64,000 nucleotides of DNA from Candidatus Methylomirabilota bacterium (GCA_035709005.1 DASTFB010000087.1:1-64000), one strand, 5' to 3'; positions 45,332 through 53,387 are shown, counted from the stretch's first letter. Numbers and translations: made by a program. The notes: a model not told the origin generated them from the sequence alone.

Positions 45332-46626
45332 GCCAGATGCTCCCTCATCCAGCTCACCGTGAGCGCGGTGGCCCGGGCCAGCGCTCCGGGGTCTTCGAAG
45401 AGATGGTCGCCCCGGGGCACCACCTCGAGCCGCTGGGGGCCGGCCAGCCGGGCCCCGAGCTCTTCGTTGGCAGCGCGGGTGGCGACATCGCGCTCACCGA
45501 CCACCAGCAACGTCGGCACGCGGACCCGGGCGGCGGCGTCCTCGGCGCCCGCGGGGTTGGCCGAGCGCAACGCCAGGGCGCGCACGCGCCGATCGGTGGC
45601 CGCGACCTGCAGCGCCGCGGCCCCGCCCGAGCTGGCCCCGGCGATGCCCAGGCGGTGCGCGTCGAGCTCATTTCGGGCCTGTAACAGGTCCAGGGCCGCC
45701 CGCAGATCATCCGCCTGCTGGGCCAGCGTGCTCTCGTCCTCGCTGCCCTCGCTCTCCCCCTGCCCGGTGAAATCGAAGAGAAAGGCCGCGATTCCGGCGC
45801 CACGGAGGGCCTCGGCGGCGGCGCGGTTGCGCGGACTCGCCTTGCTGCTGCCCCAGCCGTGGGCGAACGCGACGGCCGGGTGCGGCCCGGCCCCTTCGGG
45901 CAGCAGCAGCTCGCCGGCCAGCCGGTGGCCGCGCGAGCTCCTGAACGACACGCGCACCCCTGACCGCGGGGCGCCCCCGCGCGGAGCCTGTTGCCTGGCT
46001 CCTTCCAGCATGCTCAGCACGGCGTCATCGGCGACCGGGGAGAAGTCGACGTAGTAGGCCCCCACGGCCATGAACAGGGGGTCGATCACCAGGCTGACGA
46101 AGTGATCGGCCACGCGCCGAAAGCGCTCGGCCGCCTGCGTCGCCGAGCAGGGCACGGCGATCGTGACCTGGCTGGCGCCGTGCCGGCGCGCGTAGGCGAG
46201 CGCCGCCCGCATGGTGAGGCCGGTGGCGAGCCCGTCGTCCACCAGCACGACGTGGGCCCCCGGCAAGTAGTGGGCGAGCGGCGGTACGCGATAGAGGTCC
46301 ATGCGCCGCTTGATCTCGGCGGCGACGCGAGCCTTCGCGCGGTCGATGTCTGCCGGCTGCAGGCCCAGAGCCTCGACGGTCTCCGTCTCGAGGATGACCT
46401 CGCCGTCTTCGTCGAGCGCGCCGAAAGCCAGCTCGGGGGCGACGGGCGCCGTGAGCTTGCGTGCATAGACGACGGTGAGCGGGAGGCCCAGCCTTTCGAC
46501 GATCGGCACGGCGACTGCGACCCCCCCTCGGGGGATCGCCGTCACCACGGCGGGAGGGGTGACAATCGAACGCAGCCGGTCGGCCAGGATTCGCCCGGCC
46601 TCGGCACGATCCCGAAATGGGGTCAT
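45328..46626 (-). CDS. Phosphoribosyltransferase fused to alpha/beta hydrolase
   Basis: 432 aa. N-terminal PRTase domain (about 1-215) with the PRPP loop VVLVDDGLATGLTMRAAL (about 121-138) and a conserved AIPRGGVAVAVPI start. C-terminal alpha/beta-hydrolase domain (about 225-432) with oxyanion HGWGSSKA, FDFTGQGESEG, nucleophile elbow GIAGASSGGAA and a C-terminal GDHLFEDP His. The substrate of either half is unknown. ATG 46626 has a weak CAGGGA site; it overlaps the NAPRT gene by 4 nt. Confidence 0.88.
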   Translation of the reverse strand: MTPFRDRAEAGRILADRLRSIVTPPAVVTAIPRGGVAVAVPIVERLGLPLTVVYARKLTAPVAPELAFGALDEDGEVILETETVEALGLQPADIDRAKARVAAEIKRRMDLYRVPPLAHYLPGAHVVLVDDGLATGLTMRAALAYARRHGASQVTIAVPCSATQAAERFRRVADHFVSLVIDPLFMAVGAYYVDFSPVADDAVLSMLEGARQQAPRGGAPRSGVRVSFRSSRGHRLAGELLLPEGAGPHPAVAFAHGWGSSKASPRNRAAAEALRGAGIAAFLFDFTGQGESEGSEDESTLAQQADDLRAALDLLQARNELDAHRLGIAGASSGGAAALQVAATDRRVRALALRSANPAGAEDAAARVRVPTLLVVGERDVATRAANEELGARLAGPQRLEVVPRGDHLFEDPGALARATALTVSWMREHLA

Positions 46627-46700
46627 TGTGTCCCTGTAGGAATATGGCAAGGCGTCGTTGTCCGGGGCCGCCGGCGAGCCTGGGTCGATCCGATCGTGTC

Positions 46701-47234
46701 TCAACTCCGTTCTCCTTTCGTTGCCGACACGGTTCGGCCATCGCCTCGCATCAACCGCAGCCGGGCGACGTTCTCGGTCAGGGCCCGCTCCACCGCGCCG
46801 TTGACGCTGTCGGCAGGAAACTGTCCATCCGGCCCGCGCTCGCCGGCCGGCCGCCCCGAGAGCATGCTGAGGCCCTCGTCCACCGTCGAGACCACGTACA
46901 CGTGGAACCGCTCCTCGCGGACCGCCTGCACCAGGTCCTCCCGAAGCATCAGGTGGCGGGCATTGCCCTCCGGGATGACGACCCCGTGCCGCCCGTCGAG
47001 GCGCCGGGCCCGGTAGACGTCGAAGAAGCCCTCGATTTTCTCGTTGATCGCCCCTACCGGCTGGATCCCGCCCTGCTGGTTGACCGAGCCGGTGACGGCC
47101 AGGGATTGCGTGAGGGGAATGCCGCTGAGGCTCGACAGCAGCGCGTACAGCTCGGCGGAGGAGGCCGACAGCGCCAGCGGACTCTGTCGGGCGTAGGGCC
47201 CGGCCAGGAACCCCGTGAGGCGGTGGGCGGTCAC
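46701..47234 (-). CDS. Stand-alone Lon proteolytic domain (no ATPase)
   Basis: 177 aa from GTG 47234, overlapping the preceding stop. It is only the C-terminal S16 peptidase part of a LonB-like protein: LSASSAELYALLSSLSG, QSLAVTGSVNQQGGIQPVG, INEKIEGFFDV. Ser23 and Lys66 correspond to the catalytic dyad; their 43-residue separation equals that in E. coli Lon (679/722). The acidic residue of the usual GDSxS is Leu22. No AAA+ or substrate-binding domain precedes it. Either a degraded lon or a specialised peptidase working with a separate partner. Confidence 0.75.
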   Translation of the reverse strand: MTAHRLTGFLAGPYARQSPLALSASSAELYALLSSLSGIPLTQSLAVTGSVNQQGGIQPVGAINEKIEGFFDVYRARRLDGRHGVVIPEGNARHLMLREDLVQAVREERFHVYVVSTVDEGLSMLSGRPAGERGPDGQFPADSVNGAVERALTENVARLRLMRGDGRTVSATKGERS

Positions 47235-47623
47235 GGGCGCCCCTCGTCGAGGAGCGTGATCGTCGTCGCCACCACACGCGATCCCTCGTAGACGCAGTCG
47301 ACCGTTACGACGTCCCCCTCGTGCAAGCCCCCCGGATCGAGTGGCTCCTCGGTCCACTCGCCGCGGTCGCGGCCGGGCGCCTGGGGCGGGCGTCTCACCC
47401 GCACGGACACGGCCGCGAGCTCGACGACGATCGGACGGCGAATGACCTCCAGCCCGCGCACCGTCCACCACTCACGAAGCTCGCCCAGGATGATGGTCCC
47501 CGCCTCGCGGTCGACGCCGAGGACGACGCCCGAATACCTGACGGTCTCGGCTGCGTGCGACACAGGGCCGAGAACGAGCGCCATGAGCAGCGGGCCGCTC
47601 AGCCGCCGGATCAAAACCCGAAT
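47231..47623 (-). CDS. Secreted small beta-rich protein, probable ATT start
   Basis: 130 aa. Signal peptide (LIRRLSGPLLMALVLGPVSHA), then RYSGVVLGVDREAGTIILGEL...EVIRRPIVVELAAVSV and DVVTVDCVYEGSRVVATTITLLDEG, paralogous to 37336-37755. The ribosome-binding site AGGAGG is 7 nt from an ATT at 47621-47623 that would read M-R-V-L-I-R-R; TTG 47614 is the first ordinary start but too far from that site. First gene of the operon that ends with rtcA. Confidence 0.6.
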   Translation of the reverse strand: MRVLIRRLSGPLLMALVLGPVSHAAETVRYSGVVLGVDREAGTIILGELREWWTVRGLEVIRRPIVVELAAVSVRVRRPPQAPGRDRGEWTEEPLDPGGLHEGDVVTVDCVYEGSRVVATTITLLDEGRP

Positions 47624-47673
47624 GGCGATCCTCCTGTCGTGGGCTACCGCAGAGGCGCACCCCGCGGCTGAGG

Positions 47674-47689
47674 TGCATGGGCGGTGCCA
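47674..47689 (-). promoter_or_regulatory. Sigma-54 promoter for the Lon-domain/NAPRT/rtcA operon
   Basis: On the minus strand TGGCACCGCCCATGCA with GG-N10-GC spacing, identical to the promoter at 55946-55961 except for one base. Predicted start about 41 nt before the translation start. Confidence 0.72.
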
Positions 47690-47761
47690 CGAGGTCCACG
47701 CCAGGAATTCGCGGGCTTAGCCGGGTGTGGTCAAGCGGCTGTGAGGGCAGGTGCAGGCACG

Positions 47762-47789
47762 TGTCCCGCGGCCGCCCCACCCTGGGGCG
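47762..47789. promoter_or_regulatory. Enhancer-like site shared by two divergent promoters
   Basis: TGTCCCGC-GGC-CGCCCC-ACCCT-GGGGCG; a GCGGGAC further on (47797-47803) nearly completes a long dyad. It lies 72 bp from each of the two divergent -24/-12 promoters (47689 and 47861), as expected for one activator site serving both. The rest of the 330-nt gap shows nothing else. Confidence 0.55.
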
Positions 47790-47860
47790 CCGGGGGCGGG
47801 ACGGGAAGCGAGCCTGTCCGGATTTCCGCCCAGAATCCACGACTTCGCCCCGCCCGGCCG

Positions 47861-47876
47861 TGGCAGCGCCATTGCA
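47861..47876 (+). promoter_or_regulatory. Sigma-54 promoter for prs
   Basis: TGGCAGCGCCATTGCA, with GG-N10-GC spacing and perfect TTGCA. Predicted start about 67 nt before GTG 47954. Confidence 0.72.
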
Positions 47877-47953
47877 CAAAGCGAGAGCACCATGCTGGCG
47901 AAGCTACGCCACCACCCTGGCGACTCCTGCCCCTGAACGCGGGACGGTGTGAC

Positions 47954-48859
47954 GTGGTCCTGTTCACGCTTCCGCCGCACGAGAGACTGGGTGAGGCTCT
48001 GGGTCGTCTCGGCGGACTCGCGCGAGGCCGAGCCTGCATCGAGCGGTTCCCCAACCAGGAGCTTCACGCCACCGTGGACGGCGCGGTCACCGGGCGACAT
48101 TGTCTGCTGTTAGGGGCCCTCGCCCCGCCCGACGAGCACCTCCTGGCGACGCTGCTGCTCGCGCACACGCTAGCCAAGGAGGGCGCCCTGACCATCACGG
48201 CTCTGCTTCCTTACCTCGGTTACGCCCGACAGGACCGGCAGGAGGTCGGCCGGAGCCTGGCGGCGGCATGGACCGGCGAACTCCTCCGCGCCAGCCGCGT
48301 CGATCGCGTCGTCACTGTCGACGTGCACAGCGGCTCCATTCACCGGCTCTTCCCGATTCCCGTCTGCTCGCTGTCCCCGGCCCCCGTCTTCGCGGCCGAG
48401 CTCGCCCGCCTGGGCTTTGGCGATCCGACCATCGTGGCCCCGGACGAAGGCGCGCTCGAGCGCGCCGAGGCCGTCCGGCAGGCCGCCGGGATCGACCGCC
48501 CGCTCGCCCACTTCACCAAACGCCGGACAGAGGCGGGGATCGTCCACTCGATGCTGCACGGAGAGGTAGGCCGGCGAGTCGTCGTGGTGGACGACATCCT
48601 GGATACGGGTGGCACCCTCGTATCGGCCTGCGAAGCCCTCCGCTCCGCCGGCGCCGAGGAGATCGTCATCATGGCCACCCACGGACTCTTTACGGGGACG
48701 CGCTGGCAGGCGCTGCCATCGCTCGGTGTCGCGCGGATCTTCTGCACGGACACGACTCCCCTGCCGGAGCGTGCCGCGGCCGCCGGGGTGGTCGTTCTTC
48801 CGGTCGCAGAACTCATCGCCGCGCACCTTCCGGTGGTCAGGCGAGAATACCGGGCATGA
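47954..48859 (+). CDS. prs: Ribose-phosphate pyrophosphokinase
   Basis: 301 aa. FPNQELHATVDGAVTGRHCLLLG, LLPYLGYARQDRQE (ATP/flexible loop), VVTVDVHSG, TIVAPDEGALERA and the PRPP loop VVVVDDILDTGGTL (about 213-226) are conserved. It makes PRPP from ribose-5-phosphate and ATP. It is shorter and more divergent than housekeeping Prs, and is probably an accessory copy feeding the NAPRT and PRTase encoded on the other side of the shared control region. No clear ribosome-binding site; GTG 47954 is the first usable start. Confidence 0.88.
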   Translation: MVLFTLPPHERLGEALGRLGGLARGRACIERFPNQELHATVDGAVTGRHCLLLGALAPPDEHLLATLLLAHTLAKEGALTITALLPYLGYARQDRQEVGRSLAAAWTGELLRASRVDRVVTVDVHSGSIHRLFPIPVCSLSPAPVFAAELARLGFGDPTIVAPDEGALERAEAVRQAAGIDRPLAHFTKRRTEAGIVHSMLHGEVGRRVVVVDDILDTGGTLVSACEALRSAGAEEIVIMATHGLFTGTRWQALPSLGVARIFCTDTTPLPERAAAAGVVVLPVAELIAAHLPVVRREYRA

Positions 48860-48876
48860 CCAGTCCGTAGACGGTT

Positions 48877-50145
48877 TCACTCGCTTTCCGGAACGAGCGC
48901 GAGCTGCCGCAGCCAGACGGCAGCCCCGGCATCGCTCGGCGCCCGCCAGTCCCCGCGCGGGGACAGAGAACCTCCGGAGCCGACCTTCGGGGCATTGGGG
49001 ATGCAGCTCCGCTTGAACTGGCTTTGCTCGAAGAAGCGGCGGAGGAAGACGGCAAACCACGCGCGGATCTCCCCGACGGCTCGACCCTGGCCGGCCGGGT
49101 GCCCGATGTCCCTCAGCATCTGCAGGCAACTGGGACGAATGTCGATCTCATGCGCCGCGCAGCCAATGGCGGCCATGAGACGACGAGCCTGCTCCAGTGT
49201 CCGCGCGGTTGTGGCGAAGCCCGGCATCGTGTAGGCGAGGATGTGCGAGCGGGGTAGCCGAGCGCGTCCATGGCCTGCGCGCACACGAGCAGCGCGTGGG
49301 TGGAGTCGAGGCCTCCGGAGATCCCGATGACCAGCCGCTCGATCCCGGCCGCCCGCAGGCGTGTGACCAGCCCCTGGACCTGGATGTGGAAGACCTCGGC
49401 GCACCGCTCGTCACGTCGGCGGGGGTCGCTGGGCACATACGGAAAGCGCTCGTAGGACCGCTCGGGCAGGAGCCGCCCGGAACCGGGCAAGGCGAGATCG
49501 ACAGGTACCCGACGGAACTGGCTCAATTGGGAACGGTGGTGTTGCAGATTGTTGGGGAAGCTGGTCTGCCTCATCCGCTCCTGGCCGAGCCGGTCCGCCG
49601 TGATGAGCTGTGGCGGGTCCGCGAACCGTTGTGACTCGGCCAGGAGGTTGCCATTCTCGTAGATGAGGGCCTGGCCGTCCCAGGCCAGATCGGTGGTCGA
49701 CTCCCCGGGGCCCGCGGCCGAGTAGAGGTATGCGGCCAGACAGCGCGCTGACCGGCTCGCCACCAGCTGGTGGCGATAGTCGGCCTTGCCGATCGTGATG
49801 TTGGAGGCCGAGAGGTTCAGAAGCACGCTGGCCCCGGCGAGCGCGGCGTACGAGGAGGGCGGGATCGGTACCCACAAGTCCTCGCAGATCTCCACGTACA
49901 TCGTGAGTCGGCGCTGTGCCTCGACCTGGAAGAGAAGGCGGTTGCCGAAGGGGACGCCCCGCTGGTCCAGCAGGGTGAACAGGAGCAGACAAGCCCGGCG
50001 CTCGGCTGCCTCGCGCATAAGGCCCGCCGCCTGTTCCTCGTTGAACGCCGGATCGGCCACCCGCACAGGCGGGATGGCCACTGCCACGCGGACGAAGTCG
50101 TGATTGTAGAGATTGAAGAATGCCTCCCCCGCTCTCAAGCGGATG
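48877..50145 (-). pseudogene. nadE: Decayed glutamine-dependent NAD synthetase
   Basis: Recognisable NadE2 pieces in two frames. The N-terminal amidase part ([22 protein letters not shown] ... [22 protein letters not shown]) lacks roughly 75 residues at about 49970-49985, removing the catalytic Glu and Lys but keeping Cys. The synthetase part keeps the PP-loop [12 protein letters not shown], then loses one base in the GGGG run at 49251-49254. It continues in the second frame ([20 protein letters not shown] ... LRDIGHP), skips about 150-200 residues near 49070-49100, and ends with [17 protein letters not shown]. It cannot make an active enzyme. Positions of the start and of the deletions are approximate. 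Confidence 0.88.
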
Positions 50146-50192
50146 CCTTCTCGCGGGCGCAGAGGCTTATCGCCATCCTGCCGCCCGCTCAG

Positions 50193-50208
50193 TGCGATCG
50201 CTCCGCCA
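50193..50208 (-). promoter_or_regulatory. Sigma-54 promoter in front of the nadE pseudogene
   Basis: On the minus strand TGGCGGAGCGATCGCA: GG-N10-GC is kept but TTGCA has become TCGCA, so the element is weaker than the others, which fits a decaying gene. Confidence 0.5.
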
Positions 50209-50292
50209 AAGTCTGCCTTCGCGGCCGCCCCTTGGAGTCGCGACTGCATCGCGACTTGGATCGCCCCCGCATGTCCAGGGGGCGCGACGCCC

Positions 50293-50319
50293 GCGCCCCA
50301 GTGGGGCGCCCGCGGGACA
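50293..50319. promoter_or_regulatory. Enhancer-like site between nadE pseudogene and DUF2267 gene
   Basis: GCGCCCC-AGT-GGGGCGC (50293-50309) is a perfect dyad; on the minus strand TGTCCCGC-GGG-CGCCCC (50319-50303) repeats the 17-nt pattern of 47762, 52296 and 56065. It lies 84 bp from the minus promoter and 53 bp from the plus promoter at 50373. Confidence 0.55.
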
Positions 50320-50372
50320 GTGTTCTGGGGATCGACCGGGAGTAGTGCGCCGCTGGCTATAGAGTTCGAGGT

Positions 50373-50388
50373 TGGCAGGCCACCTGCA
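50373..50388 (+). promoter_or_regulatory. Sigma-54 promoter for DUF2267 and an RpoD-type sigma factor
   Basis: TGGCAGGCCACCTGCA with GG-N10-GC spacing. Predicted start near 50399. It would make a sigma-70-family factor a member of a sigma-54 regulon. Confidence 0.7.
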
Positions 50389-50446
50389 GGGGTCCGGGTG
50401 CCCAACCAACCCGGCAGGAGGAAGCGATGAAGGTCGTGGGAGCCGT

Positions 50447-50827
50447 ATGACGAAGGAGCAGTTCCTCGCCCAGGTGCAGGCGGCCGAAGGGCCGGCCGAT
50501 CGCCGGGAGGCGGAGCGCTGGTCGAAGGCGGTCCTGACCGCGCTGAGCCGCCTCGCTCCCGACTCCGAGACCCGGCGCCAACTGATCACCCAGCTCCCGG
50601 GCTTCCTCAAGAGGCCATTGCTCGCCGAGACGCCCCACGCCCTCCTCATGGATGGCGAGGCGCTGATCCAGCAGGTCGCTGCCGACCTGGATATCCGGGC
50701 TCCCCTCGCCGAGCGGGCGGTACGAACGGTCTACGGCGTGCTGCGCCAGGCGGTCAGCGCGGGCGAGCTCGCCGACTTCGAGGCCCGGATCCCGCAGGAT
50801 GTGGCCCGACTCCTCAAAAGCATGTGA
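50447..50827 (+). CDS. DUF2267 family protein
   Basis: 126 aa, helical. [49 protein letters not shown] (shown as a region, about 6-54) and [29 protein letters not shown] are the two repeats of the DUF2267 fold, often found with stress proteins. A seven-codon open frame (50427-50450, MKVVGAV) with the strong AGGAGG site ends in an ATGA overlap with this start, so translation may be coupled to it; a GGGAG site also lies 5 nt before ATG 50447. It overlaps the sigma factor gene by 4 nt (GTGA). Confidence 0.82.
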   Translation: MTKEQFLAQVQAAEGPADRREAERWSKAVLTALSRLAPDSETRRQLITQLPGFLKRPLLAETPHALLMDGEALIQQVAADLDIRAPLAERAVRTVYGVLRQAVSAGELADFEARIPQDVARLLKSM

Positions 50828-52257
50828 ATCCATCGCCGACCAACCGACATCTGAATGGTGCTATGACGTCGAGAACCATCGATCACGACGTGGATCCGGA
50901 CCTCACGGTCGACGTCGCCTCCACCGGGGCAGCCGACGTGGCAGAGGCCCCCTGGGAGGAGACCGAGGAGCTGGAACTCGAAGGGGAGGAGGAGCGCGTC
51001 CGCGCGGCCGACTCCTTCGCCGTGTACCTGAACCAGATCGGCAAGATCCCCCTGCTCACCGCCAGGCAGGAAGTGGAGATCGGCCGCCGCATCGAGGCGG
51101 GACAGTTCGAGCTGTGGACGGCTCTGGCCGGCATCCCCTTCATCGTACGGTCCCTCGTCGAAATGGCAGCCCGCGTCAAGACGGGAGAGGTCGCCGCGGA
51201 GGAGGCGATCGTCCTGCCGGAAGGCGGCGAGCTCGGCCCGAAACAGCTCGAGCCCGTCATGAGGGGCTTCGCCCGGATCCGCCGCCTGGAGGCCGAGAAC
51301 GCCAGGCTTCAGGCCTCGCTGGCCGACGGCCGTCTGTCCACGGCGACTCGACGGAACTACCGCGCATGGATCGCCGCCAATCGCGCCGCGATCGGCAAGA
51401 TCGTGGGACAGCTTCCGCTGCACCCCAGCCTGCTCGACGACCTCGTCCGCCAGGCCCGCGAGGCGTTCAGCGGTGGCCGCGACGTCGGCCTGCCGCGCGA
51501 GGAGGTCGCGGCCCTGCTGTCACGAGTCACCAAAGCCGACGAGGCGGTCCGGCTGGCCAAGCGGCAGATGGCCGAGGCCAATCTGCGTCTGGTGATCTCC
51601 ATCGCCAAGCGGTACCGGCACAGCGGGCTTTCCTTGCTCGACCTCGTCCAGGAGGGCAACCTGGGCCTCCTCAAGGCGATCGATCGCTTCCAGTACCGAC
51701 GCGGCTTCAAGTTCTCGACGTATGCCACCTGGTGGATCCGCCAGGCGATCACGCGGGCCATGGCGGACCGCGGCCGCACGATCCGGATGCCGGTGCACGT
51801 GGTCGAGCGCCTCAACAGGGTTTCTCGGGTTCGCCGGACCTTGACGGCCCAGCTCGGTCGCGACCCCAGCGCCGAGGAGCTGGCCCGCCGCACGCGGATC
51901 CCGGCCAAGAAGATCCGGCTCGTCCTCGACGCGGCCCGCCAGCCCGCCTCGCTGGAATCCCCCATCGGCGAGGGCGTCGTCCTGGGCGACGTGCTGGCCG
52001 ACCCTGCGGTCGCCTCGCCGGTGGACGATCTCCTGGCCGAGGATCTCACCGTCCACGTGGGCCAGGCCCTGACCAGGCTGACCCCCCGAGAGCGTGAGAT
52101 CATCAGCCTCCGCTTCGGTATCGGCGACCGCGAGACCCTGACGCTGGAGGAGATCGGCCAGCGGCTCGGCCTCACACGTGAGCGCATTCGCCAGATCGAG
52201 GTCCAGGCGCTCCGGAAGCTCCGCCGGTCCCCCCTCGAGAGCTTCACGCAGAACTAG
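50824..52257 (+). CDS. RpoD-type sigma-70 factor (probable accessory copy)
   Basis: 477 aa from GTG 50824; ATG 50863 is an alternative. Region 1.2 (DSFAVYLNQIGKIPLLTARQEVEIGRRIEAG, about 60-90), a short non-conserved region, regions 2.1-2.4 (AEANLRLVISIAKRY, GLSLLDLVQEGNLGLLKAIDRF, FKFSTYATWWIRQAITRAMAD), region 3 (RTIRMPVHVVERLNRV) and region 4 with a complete helix-turn-helix (TLEEIGQRLGLTRERIRQIE). Region 1.1 is missing and the N-terminus is acidic, as in group 2 factors. It should read standard -35/-10 promoters. Its co-transcription with DUF2267 from a -24/-12 promoter implies a stress-induced cascade. Confidence 0.92.
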   Translation: MNPSPTNRHLNGAMTSRTIDHDVDPDLTVDVASTGAADVAEAPWEETEELELEGEEERVRAADSFAVYLNQIGKIPLLTARQEVEIGRRIEAGQFELWTALAGIPFIVRSLVEMAARVKTGEVAAEEAIVLPEGGELGPKQLEPVMRGFARIRRLEAENARLQASLADGRLSTATRRNYRAWIAANRAAIGKIVGQLPLHPSLLDDLVRQAREAFSGGRDVGLPREEVAALLSRVTKADEAVRLAKRQMAEANLRLVISIAKRYRHSGLSLLDLVQEGNLGLLKAIDRFQYRRGFKFSTYATWWIRQAITRAMADRGRTIRMPVHVVERLNRVSRVRRTLTAQLGRDPSAEELARRTRIPAKKIRLVLDAARQPASLESPIGEGVVLGDVLADPAVASPVDDLLAEDLTVHVGQALTRLTPREREIISLRFGIGDRETLTLEEIGQRLGLTRERIRQIEVQALRKLRRSPLESFTQN

Positions 52258-52295
52258 GGCCCTGCCCCGTCCCGTCGGGCATCGGCGCACACCGG

Positions 52296-52312
52296 TGTCC
52301 CGCCATCGCCCC
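52296..52312 (+). promoter_or_regulatory. Enhancer-like site, TGTCCCGC-N3-CGCCCC
   Basis: TGTCCCGC-CAT-CGCCCC, exact in both halves; 78 bp upstream of the promoter at 52391 and in the same orientation as the gene it would control. The inverted GGGGCG arm is absent here. Confidence 0.5.
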
Positions 52313-52390
52313 ACGCGGCCTCACCGAGGCGGCGCCGTCCCCTTTCAATTTAATTCGGCGCGACGCGGCCGTAGACGAAGCGGCAGGTTC

Positions 52391-52406
52391 TGGCAGTCTG
52401 GTTGCA
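52391..52406 (+). promoter_or_regulatory. Sigma-54 promoter for the 52436 operon
   Basis: TGGCAGTCTGGTTGCA with GG-N10-GC spacing and perfect TTGCA; predicted start about 19 nt before ATG 52436, with AAGGAGAG between. Confidence 0.72.
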
Positions 52407-52435
52407 CCAGCAGGACGCCGCAAGGAGAGACGGCC

Positions 52436-52807
52436 ATGCTCGACAATGCGACCTACGACCTCATGGAGACCGTCGCAGTTCTGTCCAAGGGCCTGCATCG
52501 CTACGAAACGTTCCAGCGTGACGCTCGGGACTGTCCGGAATGCCTGCAGATCTGGACCTACATGCGGAAGACCGAGGAAGACCGCCTGCTTCATCGACGC
52601 CAGATCCGGCGGAACCCAGACATCGACTGGCACCCATTCGAACGTGTACCGGAACACCTGCGGCGACTGCGTGGCGGTGTCCTGCAGCTGGCGGACGACC
52701 CAACGGGAGTCGAGAATGGTCCGTACTTCCAGCATGCCCGTACCCCGGTCGGCATGACGAGGGGGTCTCGTCGCCGAGCGCCCGGAGCCGGGCCAGGAGG
52801 GTTGTAG
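52436..52807 (+). CDS. Small helical protein with a CxxC pair
   Basis: 123 aa, excellent ribosome-binding site AAGGAGA. The first ~60 residues (TYDLMETVAVLSKGLHRYETF, then CPECLQIWTYMRKTEEDRL) look like a conserved two-helix protein with a CxxC. Beyond about residue 62 the sequence turns Arg/Pro/Gly-rich and may be a frameshifted or spurious extension; an antisense frame (52735 down to about 52600) also looks protein-like there. Function unknown. Confidence 0.5.
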   Translation: MLDNATYDLMETVAVLSKGLHRYETFQRDARDCPECLQIWTYMRKTEEDRLLHRRQIRRNPDIDWHPFERVPEHLRRLRGGVLQLADDPTGVENGPYFQHARTPVGMTRGSRRRAPGAGPGGL

Positions 52808-52848
52808 TCATGCATAACCTTCGACCTCGCTGGCAGGAGGGCCGATCA

Positions 52849-52974
52849 ATGTGCATTTGCGGGCACGCGGAAGCGAACCACAGCCCCATGGGTCGGTGCC
52901 GGGTCCCCGGCTGTCCCTGCGAGCACTTCGAGCCGATTCCCGAGATGCCGTTGCCAGCGCGGGGTCTCGCATGA
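52849..52974 (+). CDS. Very small Cys/His-rich (zinc-binding) protein
   Basis: 41 aa: CICGHAEANHS...CRVPGCPCEHFEPIPE. Cys2, Cys4, His6, then Cys18, Cys23, Cys25 and His27 could hold one zinc ion. The ribosome-binding site AGGAGGG at 52835-52841 fits ATG 52849 rather than the earlier ATG 52810. The stop overlaps the next ATG (ATGA). Confidence 0.6.
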   Translation: MCICGHAEANHSPMGRCRVPGCPCEHFEPIPEMPLPARGLA

Positions 52975-53387
52975 GCCGCCGCGCCGACCAGGGACAGGTG
53001 CGCGACTGGATGACCAGAGCGCCCGTGACCGTGACGCCGGAGACCTCCGTCGGCGATACCGCCCGCCTCATGCGCTCACGAGAGATCCGCCATGTCCTGG
53101 TCACGGAGGGCGAGCAAGTCGTCGGGATTGTTTCCGACCGCGATCTCCGCGGCCTCCCGCAGGAGGCCCAGCCGGGCCCGCCGCCCGGCGCACCGGTCGC
53201 CCGGGTGATGAGCGAGCCTCCCCTCATCGTCGAGCCGGATACCTCGGTCACGGTCGCGGCCCGGGCGCTCCTCGACAGCCGAATCGGCGCCCTGCCGGTC
53301 GTCGACGCCGGGCGGGCAACGGGGATCTTCACCACGGCCGACGCCCTGGAGGCGTTGCTGGCGTGGATCGAGGCGCGCGAGCCCTGA
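52971..53387 (+). CDS. Two-CBS-domain protein
   Basis: 138 aa. VRDWMTRAPVTVTPETSVGDTARLM...HVLVTEGEQVVGIVSDRDL and VARVMSEPPLIVEPDTSVTVAARALL...ALPVVDAGRATGIFTTADALEALL form a Bateman pair, likely an adenylate sensor. Third gene of the operon from 52391. Confidence 0.92.
   Translation: MSRRADQGQVRDWMTRAPVTVTPETSVGDTARLMRSREIRHVLVTEGEQVVGIVSDRDLRGLPQEAQPGPPPGAPVARVMSEPPLIVEPDTSVTVAARALLDSRIGALPVVDAGRATGIFTTADALEALLAWIEAREP

Noticed and set aside
52244-52735. Minus-strand open frame beginning MLEVRTILDSRWVV
   Set aside because: Its first 40 residues look protein-like, but it is antisense to a gene with a better ribosome-binding site and promoter, and continues through shadow sequence; kept only as a note on the uncertain C-terminus of that gene.
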